Source: Prevotella sp. UBA2456 (GTDB lineage Bacteria > Bacteroidota > Bacteroidia > Bacteroidales > Bacteroidaceae). Taken from it: a DNA stretch of 64,000 bases. Made by a program: the position numbers and the translations under genes. The stretch is taken from positions 36,875 through 100,874 of the forward strand of contig DDPY01000016.1 of assembly GCA_002342415.1 (NCBI GenBank). The letters run 5' to 3'. Every line of letters starts with the position of its first letter. The stretch's first letter is position 1. Shown piece after piece: positions 15,237 to 23,277 of the stretch. Under the pieces are notes generated by a model. That model did not search any database and had not been told where the DNA came from. It saw only the letters and a program-made list of their open reading frames with translations.

Positions 15237-17032
15237 CGCCACTCGAACTGCTTGCACCAGCCAAGAATCTTGAATGCGGCCTGGCTGCCGTCCAGCACGG
15301 TGCCGATGCCGTCTATATCGGTGCTGCCCGTTTTGGCGCCCGTGCCTCGGCAGGCAACAGCATCGACGACATCCGCGAGCTCTGCCGCTATGCCCATCAG
15401 TTCGAGGTCCGTGTCTATGTCACGGTGAACACCATTCTCTACGACGATGAACTGTCTGCCACCGAGCAGCTCATCCGTCAGCTGTACGATGCGGGTGTCG
15501 ATGCCATTCTCGTGCAGGACATGGGCATCCTTCGCATGAATCTTCCGCCCATCGCCCTGCATGCCTCTACCCAGACCGACAATCGTACGGCCGCCAAGGT
15601 TCGATGGTTGCAGCAACAAGGCTTCCGCCGTGTCGTCCTGGCCCGCGAGTTGTCTGTCGACGAGATTGCTTCCATCCACGCCCAAGTGCCCGACATGCCG
15701 CTTGAGGTCTTTGTTCACGGAGCGCTCTGTGTCAGCTATAGCGGCTTGTGCTATGCTTCGCAGCATTGCTTCCACCGTTCGGCCAATAGGGGAGAGTGCG
15801 CGCAGTTTTGCCGCATGAAGTTCGACCTGATAGATGCCGACGGTCGCGAGTGGGAACATCAGCGCCACCTGTTGTCGCTCAAAGACCTCAACCAGCATGC
15901 CCATCTCGGAGAACTTATCCAGGCTGGGGCCACCTCGTTCAAGATTGAAGGCCGTCTGAAGGATGCTGCCTATGTCAAGAATGTGGTCGCTGCCTACAGT
16001 CAGCAGCTCAATGCCTTCATTGCTGCCCATCCCGTACAGTATTGCCGCGCATCCAAGGGAAAGGTTACCTATACCTTTACGCCCCATCTGGAGAAAACCT
16101 TCAATCGCGGTTTCACCACCTATTTCCTGCATGGGCGGCAGCCCGATATTTTCTCGCCCGACACGCCCAAGGCTATGGGCGAATATGTGGGTAAGGTCAA
16201 GGAGCTGCGTCGCGACTCGTTCAATGTGGCGGGCACAGCCAGTTTTGCCAATGGCGACGGACTCTGCTTCATCAATGCGGAGCGCCAGCTGGAGGGCTTC
16301 CGTGTCAACAGGGCCGAGGGCAATCGGCTCTATCCCTATCCGATGCCTGCTCATCTGCGTGCCAATATGGCGCTCTATCGCAACAACGACCAGGAGTTTG
16401 AACGGATACTGGCCCGTCCCAGTGCCGAGCGGAAAATTCCTGTTACCCTGCGGCTGGAAGCCATTCCGCAGGGCTTCCGACTCTCTTGTGGCAGCGTGAG
16501 TGTAGAGGCGGCGTGTGCGCATCAGACTGCCCAGAAGCCTCCCCACGACAACATCGTGCGACAGCTCTCCAAACTGGGCGGTACCGTTTATGAGTGTAGT
16601 AGGGTGGAGGTGCCCCCTCATTTCGATTATTTCATTCCGAGCAGCCTTCTGGCAGGATTGCGCCGTCAACTCGTGGAGCGCCTTTCAGAAGATGCAGAAA
16701 CGAAGAGCCTTCCCACTTCTGTCATCCCGCATCAAGAGTCTGCCGCCACCCCTCCTGCCTATTCCCACTCCTTCGAGTATAATATGGCCAATCGTTTATC
16801 GGCCGCTTTCTATGGTGCTGCCCAGCCGTCTGCCTACGAACTGCGAGGCGGCGACGGGCCTATCATGCAGTGCCGCCACTGCCTGCGCTATTCGTTAGGC
16901 TATTGCACCAAGCGCGGCGGTGCCGTTCCCCAATGGCGCGAGCCCCTGCGCCTGCGTCTGTCCGACGGACGTCTGTTCCGGCTGGAGTTCGATTGTAAAC
17001 AATGTCAGATGAATGTCTATGCTGAAGATTAG
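15233..17032 (+). CDS. U32 family protein, RlhA-like (23S rRNA hydroxylation candidate)
   Basis: 599 residues. The N-terminal TIM-barrel segment starts LELLAPAKN and contains the U32 signature EVFVHGALCVSYSGLCYAS near 160-178, followed by CFHRSANRGECAQFCR, giving a four-cysteine cluster of the kind that binds iron-sulphur in U32 rRNA/tRNA hydroxylation factors. A DUF3656-like middle region and a C-terminal Cys-rich tail (CRHCLRYSLGYC and CKQC) follow, as in RlhA (YdcP) rather than TrhP (YegQ). Older databases call this family collagenase-like peptidase; no protease triad is visible and an RNA-modification role is more likely. It is translationally coupled to metA, and the next gene starts inside its last 20 bp. 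Confidence 0.72.
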   Translation: MTPLELLAPAKNLECGLAAVQHGADAVYIGAARFGARASAGNSIDDIRELCRYAHQFEVRVYVTVNTILYDDELSATEQLIRQLYDAGVDAILVQDMGILRMNLPPIALHASTQTDNRTAAKVRWLQQQGFRRVVLARELSVDEIASIHAQVPDMPLEVFVHGALCVSYSGLCYASQHCFHRSANRGECAQFCRMKFDLIDADGREWEHQRHLLSLKDLNQHAHLGELIQAGATSFKIEGRLKDAAYVKNVVAAYSQQLNAFIAAHPVQYCRASKGKVTYTFTPHLEKTFNRGFTTYFLHGRQPDIFSPDTPKAMGEYVGKVKELRRDSFNVAGTASFANGDGLCFINAERQLEGFRVNRAEGNRLYPYPMPAHLRANMALYRNNDQEFERILARPSAERKIPVTLRLEAIPQGFRLSCGSVSVEAACAHQTAQKPPHDNIVRQLSKLGGTVYECSRVEVPPHFDYFIPSSLLAGLRRQLVERLSEDAETKSLPTSVIPHQESAATPPAYSHSFEYNMANRLSAAFYGAAQPSAYELRGGDGPIMQCRHCLRYSLGYCTKRGGAVPQWREPLRLRLSDGRLFRLEFDCKQCQMNVYAED

Positions 17033-17990
17033 GAGTCTGCTCTGCCTCGTAGCCCTGATGCTGCTTACCGCCTGCTATAATCACCGTCAGCGGACAACGG
17101 ATGTTTGGGATCTCACCAAACAGCAGATAGACTCTATCTCGTTCTCCACCACCCATCATTATTCCCAGAACTACAATTTTGTCGTTACCACGAGCAGTCT
17201 GCCTCTTTCCGATGCACTGCCCGAATATGTGTTCGACACCGTCTATGTCACGCGCGGTGAGCGCATTGTAGTGGCAGAGATAGCCACCGTCCCTAACGAC
17301 ACGATTGACTCCGTATGGGTCAAGGTGGCCCGCGACCAGATTACTCAGGGATGGATACGCGAGAGCGAACTGCTACAGGGTGTATCTCCCGACGACCCCA
17401 TCTCCGAGTTTATCGATGTCTTCTCCGATACCCATTTGCTCTTCTTTCTTGCCTTTTGCGTGGTCGTGGGTGGAGCCTATGCCATGCGTTCTCTTTTGCG
17501 GCGCAAGGCATATATCGTGCATTTTCGCGACATCGATTCCTTCTATCCCACCTTGCTCTGCCTCTTGGTAGCCTGCTCTGCCACCCTCTATGCCTCCATC
17601 CAGATGTTCGCTCCCGAGTCGTGGCGCCATTACTACTATCATCCCTCGCTCAATCCCTTTGCACTCCCTCTCCACTTAGGCGTGTTCATCACTTCCGTAT
17701 GGGCCATCATCATCGTTGCCGTAGCCGCCGTCGACGATGTCCGCCATCGCCTGCAGAGTGGCGAGACCATGCTCTATCTGTCCGGTCTCGCTGCCGTATG
17801 TGCTGTCGATTACGTGCTGTTCAGCGTTTCCACCTTATATTATTTAGGCTATCCGTTGCTGGTGGCCTATACCGTCTATGCCCTGTGGCGTTATTTCCGC
17901 TTTGCCCACTATCGCTACACCTGCGGCCAGTGTGGCGCTCCACTCCGCACGAAGGGCATCTGTCCCCACTGCGGCACCCGCAATGTCTGA
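17013..17990 (+). CDS. Membrane lipoprotein with C-terminal zinc ribbon, function unknown
   Basis: 325 residues. A signal peptide with lipobox (LMLLTAC, Cys near residue 21) precedes a periplasmic stretch of about 110 residues with an SH3-like look (DTVYVTRGERIVV, then VKVARDQITQGWI). About five membrane helices follow between 140 and 300, and the protein ends in a zinc ribbon (CGQCG..CPHCG), presumably cytosolic. I do not recognise a characterised homologue. The start overlaps the U32 gene by 20 bp, and a second ATG two codons later (17019) is equally possible. The zinc ribbon recalls the proteins of the signalling operon upstream but is not evidence of a link. Confidence 0.7.
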   Translation: MSMLKIRSLLCLVALMLLTACYNHRQRTTDVWDLTKQQIDSISFSTTHHYSQNYNFVVTTSSLPLSDALPEYVFDTVYVTRGERIVVAEIATVPNDTIDSVWVKVARDQITQGWIRESELLQGVSPDDPISEFIDVFSDTHLLFFLAFCVVVGGAYAMRSLLRRKAYIVHFRDIDSFYPTLLCLLVACSATLYASIQMFAPESWRHYYYHPSLNPFALPLHLGVFITSVWAIIIVAVAAVDDVRHRLQSGETMLYLSGLAAVCAVDYVLFSVSTLYYLGYPLLVAYTVYALWRYFRFAHYRYTCGQCGAPLRTKGICPHCGTRNV

Positions 17991-17999
17991 TGTTTTTCC

Positions 18000-18066
18000 C
18001 GAGTGCAGAGGAAAACTTTTTCGAGTGCAGGGGAAAAAGTTTTCGAGTGCAGTGGGAAAAAAAGTT
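18000..18066 (+). repeat. Three 22-bp tandem repeats
   Basis: Units start at 18000, 18022 and 18044, each beginning CGAGTGCAG and continuing with a G/A run and an AAAA(C/G)TTTT-like end. They lie in the gap between the zinc-ribbon lipoprotein and the sigma-factor fusion, upstream of the shared 17-bp motif. Confidence 0.85.
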
Positions 18067-18073
18067 GGAAACA

Positions 18074-18090
18074 CCATGCAGTCTTTTCAT
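18074..18090 (+). promoter_or_regulatory. 17-bp motif upstream of the sigma-factor fusion (copy 1)
   Basis: CCATGCAGTCTTTTCAT lies 29 bp before the ATG at 18120 and is repeated exactly before the next gene (19827). The region has no TAnnTTTG box. The TGCAGTCTTTT core resembles GCAACCTTTT-like -35 elements seen before other Bacteroidota ECF genes (from memory), with a possible -10 around CGGACATA. An autoregulated ECF promoter is the likely reading. Confidence 0.5.
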
Positions 18091-18119
18091 CATTTTCGGA
18101 CATAAGAGATAAAGGCATC

Positions 18120-19826
18120 ATGTTTTCGATGGAGATAACGCAACTGATTGAACGGTGCAGGCAGGGGGATGCGGATGCCCTCGGAGAACTGTACAAGGCA
18201 TACGCCCAGAGGATGAGGGGTGTATGCCGGCGTTATGTCAGTAACGAGCAGGCGGTGGACGATGTGCTGCACGATGCTTTTGTGATTATCTTCACATCGT
18301 TTGACTGCTTGCGGGATAGCCGAAAAGCCGAGGCATGGATGATGTCGATAACGAGGAATGTGGCATCGAAATACAAAGACCATCAGAAAAGTCTTTCCCT
18401 CGTTCCTTTGGAGGAAGTGGAGTCGATGGCGGCTACCAATGATGAGAGCACGGTAAAAGGCGTTCCCTTGGAAGAGATGATGAAGCTGATAGACAAGTTG
18501 CCAGATGGATATGGCAAGGTGTTCCGATTGTCTGTCTTTGAAGGCTTGTCGCACAAGGAGATTGCCGATATGCTGGGCATCGAGCCACATTCGTCCTCTT
18601 CGCAACTGGCACGGGCGAAGAAGATGCTCCGCAAGATGATGCAGCACTATTGGGCCATAGTGCTTCTATTGTTGCTCATGCCTCTCACATACCTCCTGCT
18701 CAAGAAAGGCGAAACCGATATGACTAATAATGATAAAGCGGAAGTGGCCAAGCAGAGAGAGAGTAATGATGAGGACAAACCGCAGCATGAAGAATCTATG
18801 ATGGAACAGCCACAGGAGCCTATAGTGGTTCATGTACCTATGCATCATACTACTATTATCGCACCAGATACTCTTCCGTCGAGAATCGCTCAGACTACGG
18901 ATTCCACCACTAATATGGTTGCCCATGAACAGACGGCTGCTGACACCATCCCGAACGATACGGTGAAGACAATACACCACGTGGAGCTGCCGCATGAAGA
19001 TATGGCCGACTTGCTCCCAGACAAGTCAACGGTCAGCACCAATCATGATAGGAGATGGTCGCTGCAACTGGCATACGCAGGGCAGTTCGGCGAGCATAAC
19101 CGCTATAATCAGCCGTTCGTTTACAAGCCTGTACCGTCCGACGTGCAGTCTCTGCCGTCAGGAACAGAGCCGGCCATTCCGAGCAGCATCGACAACTGGT
19201 CGGACTATGCCGTCTATCTGGCCAACAATCCTGGCGTGGTGAGCGACAAGACCCGCAGCATCATCATGCGCATTGCCCTGAACAATGCCAACCGCCCGGG
19301 CGAGGACAAGATTCTCCGCCAGACCCACCACTATATGCCCATCACCTGGTCGCTGGCATTGAAGTATAGTCTGAACAACCGTTTTGCACTGGAGTCTGGT
19401 TTCAATTACAGCCGCCTGACCTCCGACTTTGAGATGGGAGCCGACGGAAACAGCATCCGCGAACAACAGAACATCCACTACCTCGGCATCCCCATGAAGG
19501 CCATATATTATATGTATGGTGGTCGGCGATGGGCCATCTATGGCAGCGTCGGATTGACAACCGAAATTCCTGTCCATTCCACCCTCCGCTCAGACTACTA
19601 TGTGAATGGCCAGCATGAAGCCAGCGACAAGACTACCATCCGTGCACCGTGGCAGTTCTCTACCACCCTCGGTCTCGGTCTGCAAATCCACCTGACACCC
19701 CACATCGGAATATTTGCAGAGCCAAGCCTGCAATACTTTATCCCGATGAAGACTGACATCGAGACCTATCGTACGGAGCATCCGTTCACGTTCTCCCTGC
19801 CGCTGGGCATCAGATTTACGTGGTAG
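18120..19826 (+). CDS. ECF sigma factor fused to a membrane helix and outer-membrane beta-barrel domain
   Basis: 568 residues. Residues 5-172 are an ECF sigma factor: region 2 (DDVLHDAFVIIFTSFDCLRDSRKAEAWM split around residue 60) and region 4 with its helix-turn-helix (GLSHKEIADMLGIEPHSSSS). A hydrophobic helix follows at 177-194, then a charged spacer of about 110 residues and a C-terminal domain (about 310-568) of alternating strands ending in FTW, like PorT/OMP_b-brl barrels. In Bacteroidota the helix-plus-barrel protein is normally encoded separately after the sigma gene and acts like an anti-sigma; here both are in one chain, with the sigma part cytosolic. The start at 18120 gives a complete region 2; ATG 18129 is an alternative, and the 39 codons upstream overlap non-coding repeats. 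Confidence 0.85.
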   Translation: MFSMEITQLIERCRQGDADALGELYKAYAQRMRGVCRRYVSNEQAVDDVLHDAFVIIFTSFDCLRDSRKAEAWMMSITRNVASKYKDHQKSLSLVPLEEVESMAATNDESTVKGVPLEEMMKLIDKLPDGYGKVFRLSVFEGLSHKEIADMLGIEPHSSSSQLARAKKMLRKMMQHYWAIVLLLLLMPLTYLLLKKGETDMTNNDKAEVAKQRESNDEDKPQHEESMMEQPQEPIVVHVPMHHTTIIAPDTLPSRIAQTTDSTTNMVAHEQTAADTIPNDTVKTIHHVELPHEDMADLLPDKSTVSTNHDRRWSLQLAYAGQFGEHNRYNQPFVYKPVPSDVQSLPSGTEPAIPSSIDNWSDYAVYLANNPGVVSDKTRSIIMRIALNNANRPGEDKILRQTHHYMPITWSLALKYSLNNRFALESGFNYSRLTSDFEMGADGNSIREQQNIHYLGIPMKAIYYMYGGRRWAIYGSVGLTTEIPVHSTLRSDYYVNGQHEASDKTTIRAPWQFSTTLGLGLQIHLTPHIGIFAEPSLQYFIPMKTDIETYRTEHPFTFSLPLGIRFTW

Positions 19827-19843
19827 CCATGCAGTCTTTTCAT
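19827..19843 (+). promoter_or_regulatory. 17-bp motif upstream of the lipoprotein gene (copy 2)
   Basis: This is an exact second copy of CCATGCAGTCTTTTCAT, 52 bp before the ATG at 19896 and starting right at the stop of the sigma fusion. A possible -10 lies around CGAAAGACTATA. Sharing it with copy 1 suggests that both genes are read by the encoded sigma factor. Confidence 0.5.
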
Positions 19844-19895
19844 ATTTCGAAAGACTATATAGATAGAAAGTCTAATCTTTTAATCTCTAAGGAAT

Positions 19896-20456
19896 ATGAA
19901 ACATTACAGCCCCTTCGCCTGGACGATGACGATAGCCATTGCCAGCACAATGATGACTGCCTGCAGCCTTGACGGTTATGAACCCGAGAAGCCCTTTACG
20001 ACCTGTCCAGTAGAAAATACCAAGCTCTATGCCTTTGGAATCGGTCAGCCGGGAACTCGCTCCACTGCTTATGCGGAAAAGGCCCTTTTCACCGACGACG
20101 ACATCGAGTGGTTCGACCCGGACACCCGCGAACTGCGCTTCCGCGATACGATGGAACCGCTGCGCGAGGAAATCCCGTTGCTTGCCGATATAGACTTCTA
20201 TCTGGGCGGCGAACACCTCTTTTCCGGCGGAGCCACCTGCGTCGGTCTCATCTGTAGCCAGATGTTCGATGACCTTGTGCTCTGCTGCGGAAAGATTGAC
20301 GGCGGAGTCATTGATGATGGCCATTACTATCTCTACGACTGCTATCCCACGCAGTTCATCGACGACGACCGCGTAAAAGCCAACCGCGAGCTCCGTGCCC
20401 CGCAGTGGGAAACCTTCTTGAAATATTTGGAAAGCAAGGGAAAGCTGAAGAAATAG
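19896..20456 (+). CDS. Lipoprotein of unknown function
   Basis: 186 residues. The signal peptide ends in a lipobox (TMMTACS, Cys near residue 23). The mature part has several Cys residues (CPVEN, CVGLICSQ, LCCGK) and acidic loops (FTDDDIEWFDPDTREL); no family is recognised. It follows the sigma-barrel fusion by 69 bp and carries the same 17-bp upstream motif, so it is a candidate target or accessory of that regulator. A hairpin terminator follows. Confidence 0.65.
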   Translation: MKHYSPFAWTMTIAIASTMMTACSLDGYEPEKPFTTCPVENTKLYAFGIGQPGTRSTAYAEKALFTDDDIEWFDPDTRELRFRDTMEPLREEIPLLADIDFYLGGEHLFSGGATCVGLICSQMFDDLVLCCGKIDGGVIDDGHYYLYDCYPTQFIDDDRVKANRELRAPQWETFLKYLESKGKLKK

Positions 20457-20474
20457 TCACTTCCCCGTGCAGTT

Positions 20475-20521
20475 ATTGGTCGCAGTTTCAGACTGGATAG
20501 AAAGAAACTGCAACCAATTTA
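20475..20521 (+). terminator. Hairpin terminator between convergent genes
   Basis: A 15-bp inverted repeat (ATTGGTCGCAGTTTC / GAAACTGCAACCAAT, one mismatch) with a 14-nt loop is followed by TTT. It lies between the lipoprotein gene and the convergent DUF2442 gene; the T run is short. Downstream, 20530-20559 is a (CTTTGTGT)n microsatellite. Confidence 0.5.
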
Positions 20522-20565
20522 ATAGTTCGGTTCTTTGTGTCTTTGTGTCTTTGTGTTTTGTTATC

Positions 20566-20817
20566 TCATGCAATCACACCTGTATGTAACTGCTCGATAG
20601 GGAATATCATATCCCAGTTCTTGCCCCACACCACATTGCCATTGTCAATCGTAAAGCAACTGAACTTTCGCGGGTTAAGATACTTATTGTATTGCGGATG
20701 GGGATGGCGACGGATAAAGTCGCCAATGTCGACCAACTGAGTGGTATTGTCACTGAATGTCAGATGCACTCTCAGGTTCCCAACATCCTCTGCTTTTACT
20801 ATATACAGTTTCTCCAT
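20566..20817 (-). CDS. DUF2442 family small protein
   Basis: 83 residues, soluble, matching the DUF2442 pattern (LRVHLTFSDN...VDIGDF, then the NPRKFSCFTID and DMIFPIEQLH end). Family members are often encoded beside DUF4160 proteins and suspected to be toxin-antitoxin-like; no DUF4160 gene is present here, so it is an orphan. It has its own promoter inside the terminator of the his operon. Confidence 0.75.
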   Translation of the reverse strand: MEKLYIVKAEDVGNLRVHLTFSDNTTQLVDIGDFIRRHPHPQYNKYLNPRKFSCFTIDNGNVVWGKNWDMIFPIEQLHTGVIA

Positions 20818-20890
20818 TGCTATAATTTCTTATTGATTCTGGTGCTTCGAACACTCTGCTTCAAGACGAAGAACTTAACCCATTTCTGGA

Positions 20891-20921
20891 CAAAGATACA
20901 AAAAAATCCGATACTCTCAAA
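20891..20921 (-). promoter_or_regulatory. Promoter of the DUF2442 gene
   Basis: On the minus strand, -33 TTTG (20918-20921) and -7 TATCTTTG (20891-20898) are 19 bp apart. The -33 element lies inside the terminator hairpin of the upstream his/MFS transcript. Confidence 0.7.
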
Positions 20922-20931
20922 AGAATATCGG
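20900..20931 (-). terminator. Rho-independent terminator of the hisGDC-MFS operon
   Basis: CCGATATTCT / AGAGTATCGG (minus-strand reading) forms a 10-bp stem with one wobble pair, followed by seven T. It ends the minus-strand transcript about 60 bp after the MFS stop. Confidence 0.8.
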
Positions 20932-20991
20932 AAAAATGTTTTGCATTAACGTTATTTGACCTTCGGCCGAATCTGCCGACATGGGCGGGGA

Positions 20992-22185
20992 TTACTGGTG
21001 GAGGGTGTTCGCGGTAAAGAAACGCTCGGCCTTGAGGAAATAGAGTGCTACGCCTGTCAGGTTTACCAGCACGACTGTCCAGAAGGCTGCATTGTAGTTC
21101 CAATGCTCGGCAATGATGCCGCCCATCATGACTCCCAGCCCCATGCCTACATCCCACGAGATGAGAATGGTGGAGTTGGCCGTGCCGCGCTCGTTATGAT
21201 GCGCCATCGAGATCATCATGTTCTGGAAGGCTGGCCACAGGTGGCCGTTGCCCAGTCCGATGAGTATGGCCGAACCGTAGTAGCCTATGTAGGTGAGCGA
21301 ATGGTCGATGGTGGGCATGAGGATGAAAATGGTGTATCCGACCAGCGAGATGAGCATGCCCTCGGAGGCATTGTGCGTCAACCGGCCTTGGCGGAGCGCC
21401 TTGCCGCCTTGCAGCCTGGACAACATCAGTCCGACGGCGCACAGCAGGAACCAGGTGCCTGTACCTCCGGTGATGCCTAACACCTGCTTGCCGTAGATGG
21501 CCAGATAGTTGCTGAGCACGCCGAAGCAGAAGCCGAAGAACACCATGTTGACAGCCACCAGCCAGCCGCGCTTCAGGAAGAATCGGTCGAGCGAGATGGC
21601 TTTGCGGTCGTTGAGCACCTGACGGGCTTCGACCTTCAGGGTGGCGTCTACTGCCAGTCCGAATGTGGCGATGGCCAGGGCCAGCCAGAAGAGCAGCTGG
21701 AAGTTGTGGGTATGGGTGTAGACGAGGATGGCAAACGAGGGCGAGATGGCCATGGCCAGATTGTTGGATAGTCCGTAGTATCCGATGCCCTCGTTGCGCC
21801 TGGACGACGGGAGTACATCGATGGCCATCGTCGAGTTGGCTACGGTGAGTGCTCCAAAAGGTCCTCCGTGCAGGGTGCGCACGATGGTGAAGAGCAGGAG
21901 TGTGGATGCTGCGAGATAGCCTGCAAAGAAGATGGCAAAGGCTGTATAGGCAATGAGCAATACGGTCTTTCGCGGAAAGGAGTCGACGAAGTATCCGCTG
22001 AACGGTCGGAAGAGCAGGGCCGTGATGGTGTATCCTGACAGCACGAGTCCGATGATGTCCTTGGTGGCTCCGAATGTTTCGTGCAGATAGAGCGGCAGGA
22101 GGGGCGTCAGCAGGTAGAAGGCGAAGAAGAGCGCAAAGTTGGCTATCATCACCTTGATATAGTTACTGTTCCAGAGGCGATCCAT
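20992..22185 (-). CDS. MFS transporter
   Basis: 397 residues with about 12 membrane helices and the MFS loop motif between helices 2 and 3 (GYFVDSFPRKTVL, a variant of GxLaDrxGrr). Substrate is unknown; it looks like a drug/metabolite exporter of the AraJ/YfcJ kind. It starts directly after the hisC stop (adjacent bases), so it is the last gene of the his operon; whether it moves a histidine-related metabolite is open. Confidence 0.8.
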   Translation of the reverse strand: MDRLWNSNYIKVMIANFALFFAFYLLTPLLPLYLHETFGATKDIIGLVLSGYTITALLFRPFSGYFVDSFPRKTVLLIAYTAFAIFFAGYLAASTLLLFTIVRTLHGGPFGALTVANSTMAIDVLPSSRRNEGIGYYGLSNNLAMAISPSFAILVYTHTHNFQLLFWLALAIATFGLAVDATLKVEARQVLNDRKAISLDRFFLKRGWLVAVNMVFFGFCFGVLSNYLAIYGKQVLGITGGTGTWFLLCAVGLMLSRLQGGKALRQGRLTHNASEGMLISLVGYTIFILMPTIDHSLTYIGYYGSAILIGLGNGHLWPAFQNMMISMAHHNERGTANSTILISWDVGMGLGVMMGGIIAEHWNYNAAFWTVVLVNLTGVALYFLKAERFFTANTLHQ

Positions 22186-23220
22186 TTAGTATTGTCGCAG
22201 AGCCGACAGCAGCTCGTTGTTTTCTGTTCGTGTACCGATGGTGATGCGCAGGCAGTTGTCGCAGAGCTTCACTTTCGAGCGGTTGCGCACGATGATGCCC
22301 CGGTCCACCAGATAGTCGTAGATGCGTTTGGCCTCGGTCACCTGTGCCAGGAAGAAGTTGGCATCGGTCTTGAATATCCGCTGGCATATAGGCAGTTCGG
22401 CGAAGGCTTGCATCATCCGCTGCCGCTCGCTGAGCAGTATCTTCACCCACTTGTCCACCTCGTAGGGGTCGCTCAGTATCTCCTTGGCCTGCTGTTGGGT
22501 CAGCAGATTGACATTATAGGGATATTTCACCTTATTATATATCTGTATGATCTCTTTCGAGGCGAATGCCATGCCTAACCGGATGGCTGCCGATCCCCAG
22601 GCCTTCGACAGGGTCTGCAGGATGATGAGGTTGGGATGCGTGGGCAGTTCCTGCCGGAGTGAGAGCTGCTGGGCAAAGTCGATGTAGGCTTCGTCTACGA
22701 TGACGATGCCGTCGAAGGCTTCTATGGTTTTCAGTATCTCGTCGCGATTGAGCGAGTTGCCCGTAGGATTGTTGGGCGAGCAGATCCAGATGATCTTCGT
22801 ATGCTCGTCGCAAGCCTCCAACAGCCGCTCGGCCTGGAAGTCGTAGTGCTCGTCGAGCAATACGGGGCGATACTCCACATTGTTGATGTCGGCACATACG
22901 CGATACATGCCGTAGGTAGGCTCGATGGCCACCACGTTGTCGCGGCCGGGCTCACAGAAGATGCGATAGGGCAGGTCGATGGCCTCGTCGCTGCCGTTGC
23001 CTAAGAATATCATGTCGCTGGGCACGCCCTTCACCCGCTCTATCACGGCCTTGAGCTCGCGCTGCAACGGGTCGGGATAGCGGTTATAGGGGGCGTTATA
23101 GGGATTCTCGTTGGCATCGAGGAAGACGTGTGCCTCCTTGCCCGAATATTCGTCACGGGCCGATGAATAGGGTGCCAGACTCCAGATGTTAGGTCTTACC
23201 AGCTGCTCTAAACTAATCAT
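22186..23220 (-). CDS. hisC: Histidinol-phosphate aminotransferase
   Basis: 344 residues, a fold-type I PLP aminotransferase converting imidazole-acetol phosphate and glutamate to histidinol phosphate. Visible: the N-terminal LDANENPYN, GNGSDEAIDL for cofactor phosphate, SPNNPTGN, the DEAYIDF aspartate, the PLP lysine in TLSKAWG, and the arginine in RITIGTR for the substrate carboxylate. Full length. It is preceded by hisD across a 40-bp spacer made entirely of short repeats. Confidence 0.95.
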   Translation of the reverse strand: MISLEQLVRPNIWSLAPYSSARDEYSGKEAHVFLDANENPYNAPYNRYPDPLQRELKAVIERVKGVPSDMIFLGNGSDEAIDLPYRIFCEPGRDNVVAIEPTYGMYRVCADINNVEYRPVLLDEHYDFQAERLLEACDEHTKIIWICSPNNPTGNSLNRDEILKTIEAFDGIVIVDEAYIDFAQQLSLRQELPTHPNLIILQTLSKAWGSAAIRLGMAFASKEIIQIYNKVKYPYNVNLLTQQQAKEILSDPYEVDKWVKILLSERQRMMQAFAELPICQRIFKTDANFFLAQVTEAKRIYDYLVDRGIIVRNRSKVKLCDNCLRITIGTRTENNELLSALRQY

Positions 23221-23277
23221 AATGCTTAATTGCTTAATGCTTAATTGCTTAATGCTTAACTTAATGCTTAATTGCTT
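23221..23277 (-). repeat. 15-bp tandem repeats between hisD and hisC
   Basis: Three identical AATGCTTAATTGCTT units (23221-23235, 23236-23250, 23263-23277, plus-strand reading) and one 12-bp variant (23251-23262). The array fills the whole hisD-hisC spacer and provides the last five sense codons and the stop of hisD. Confidence 0.9.

Noticed and set aside
15230..16669. 479-codon minus-strand frame opposite the U32 gene
   Set aside because: Antisense shadow; the U32 signature and Cys cluster on the plus strand are decisive.
18003..18119. Upstream extension of the sigma-barrel fusion
   Set aside because: It would translate the 22-bp repeats and the 17-bp motif, and sigma region 2 is already complete from 18120.
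23221..23277. CRISPR-like array
   Set aside because: Units are 15 bp with no spacers; simple tandem repeats.
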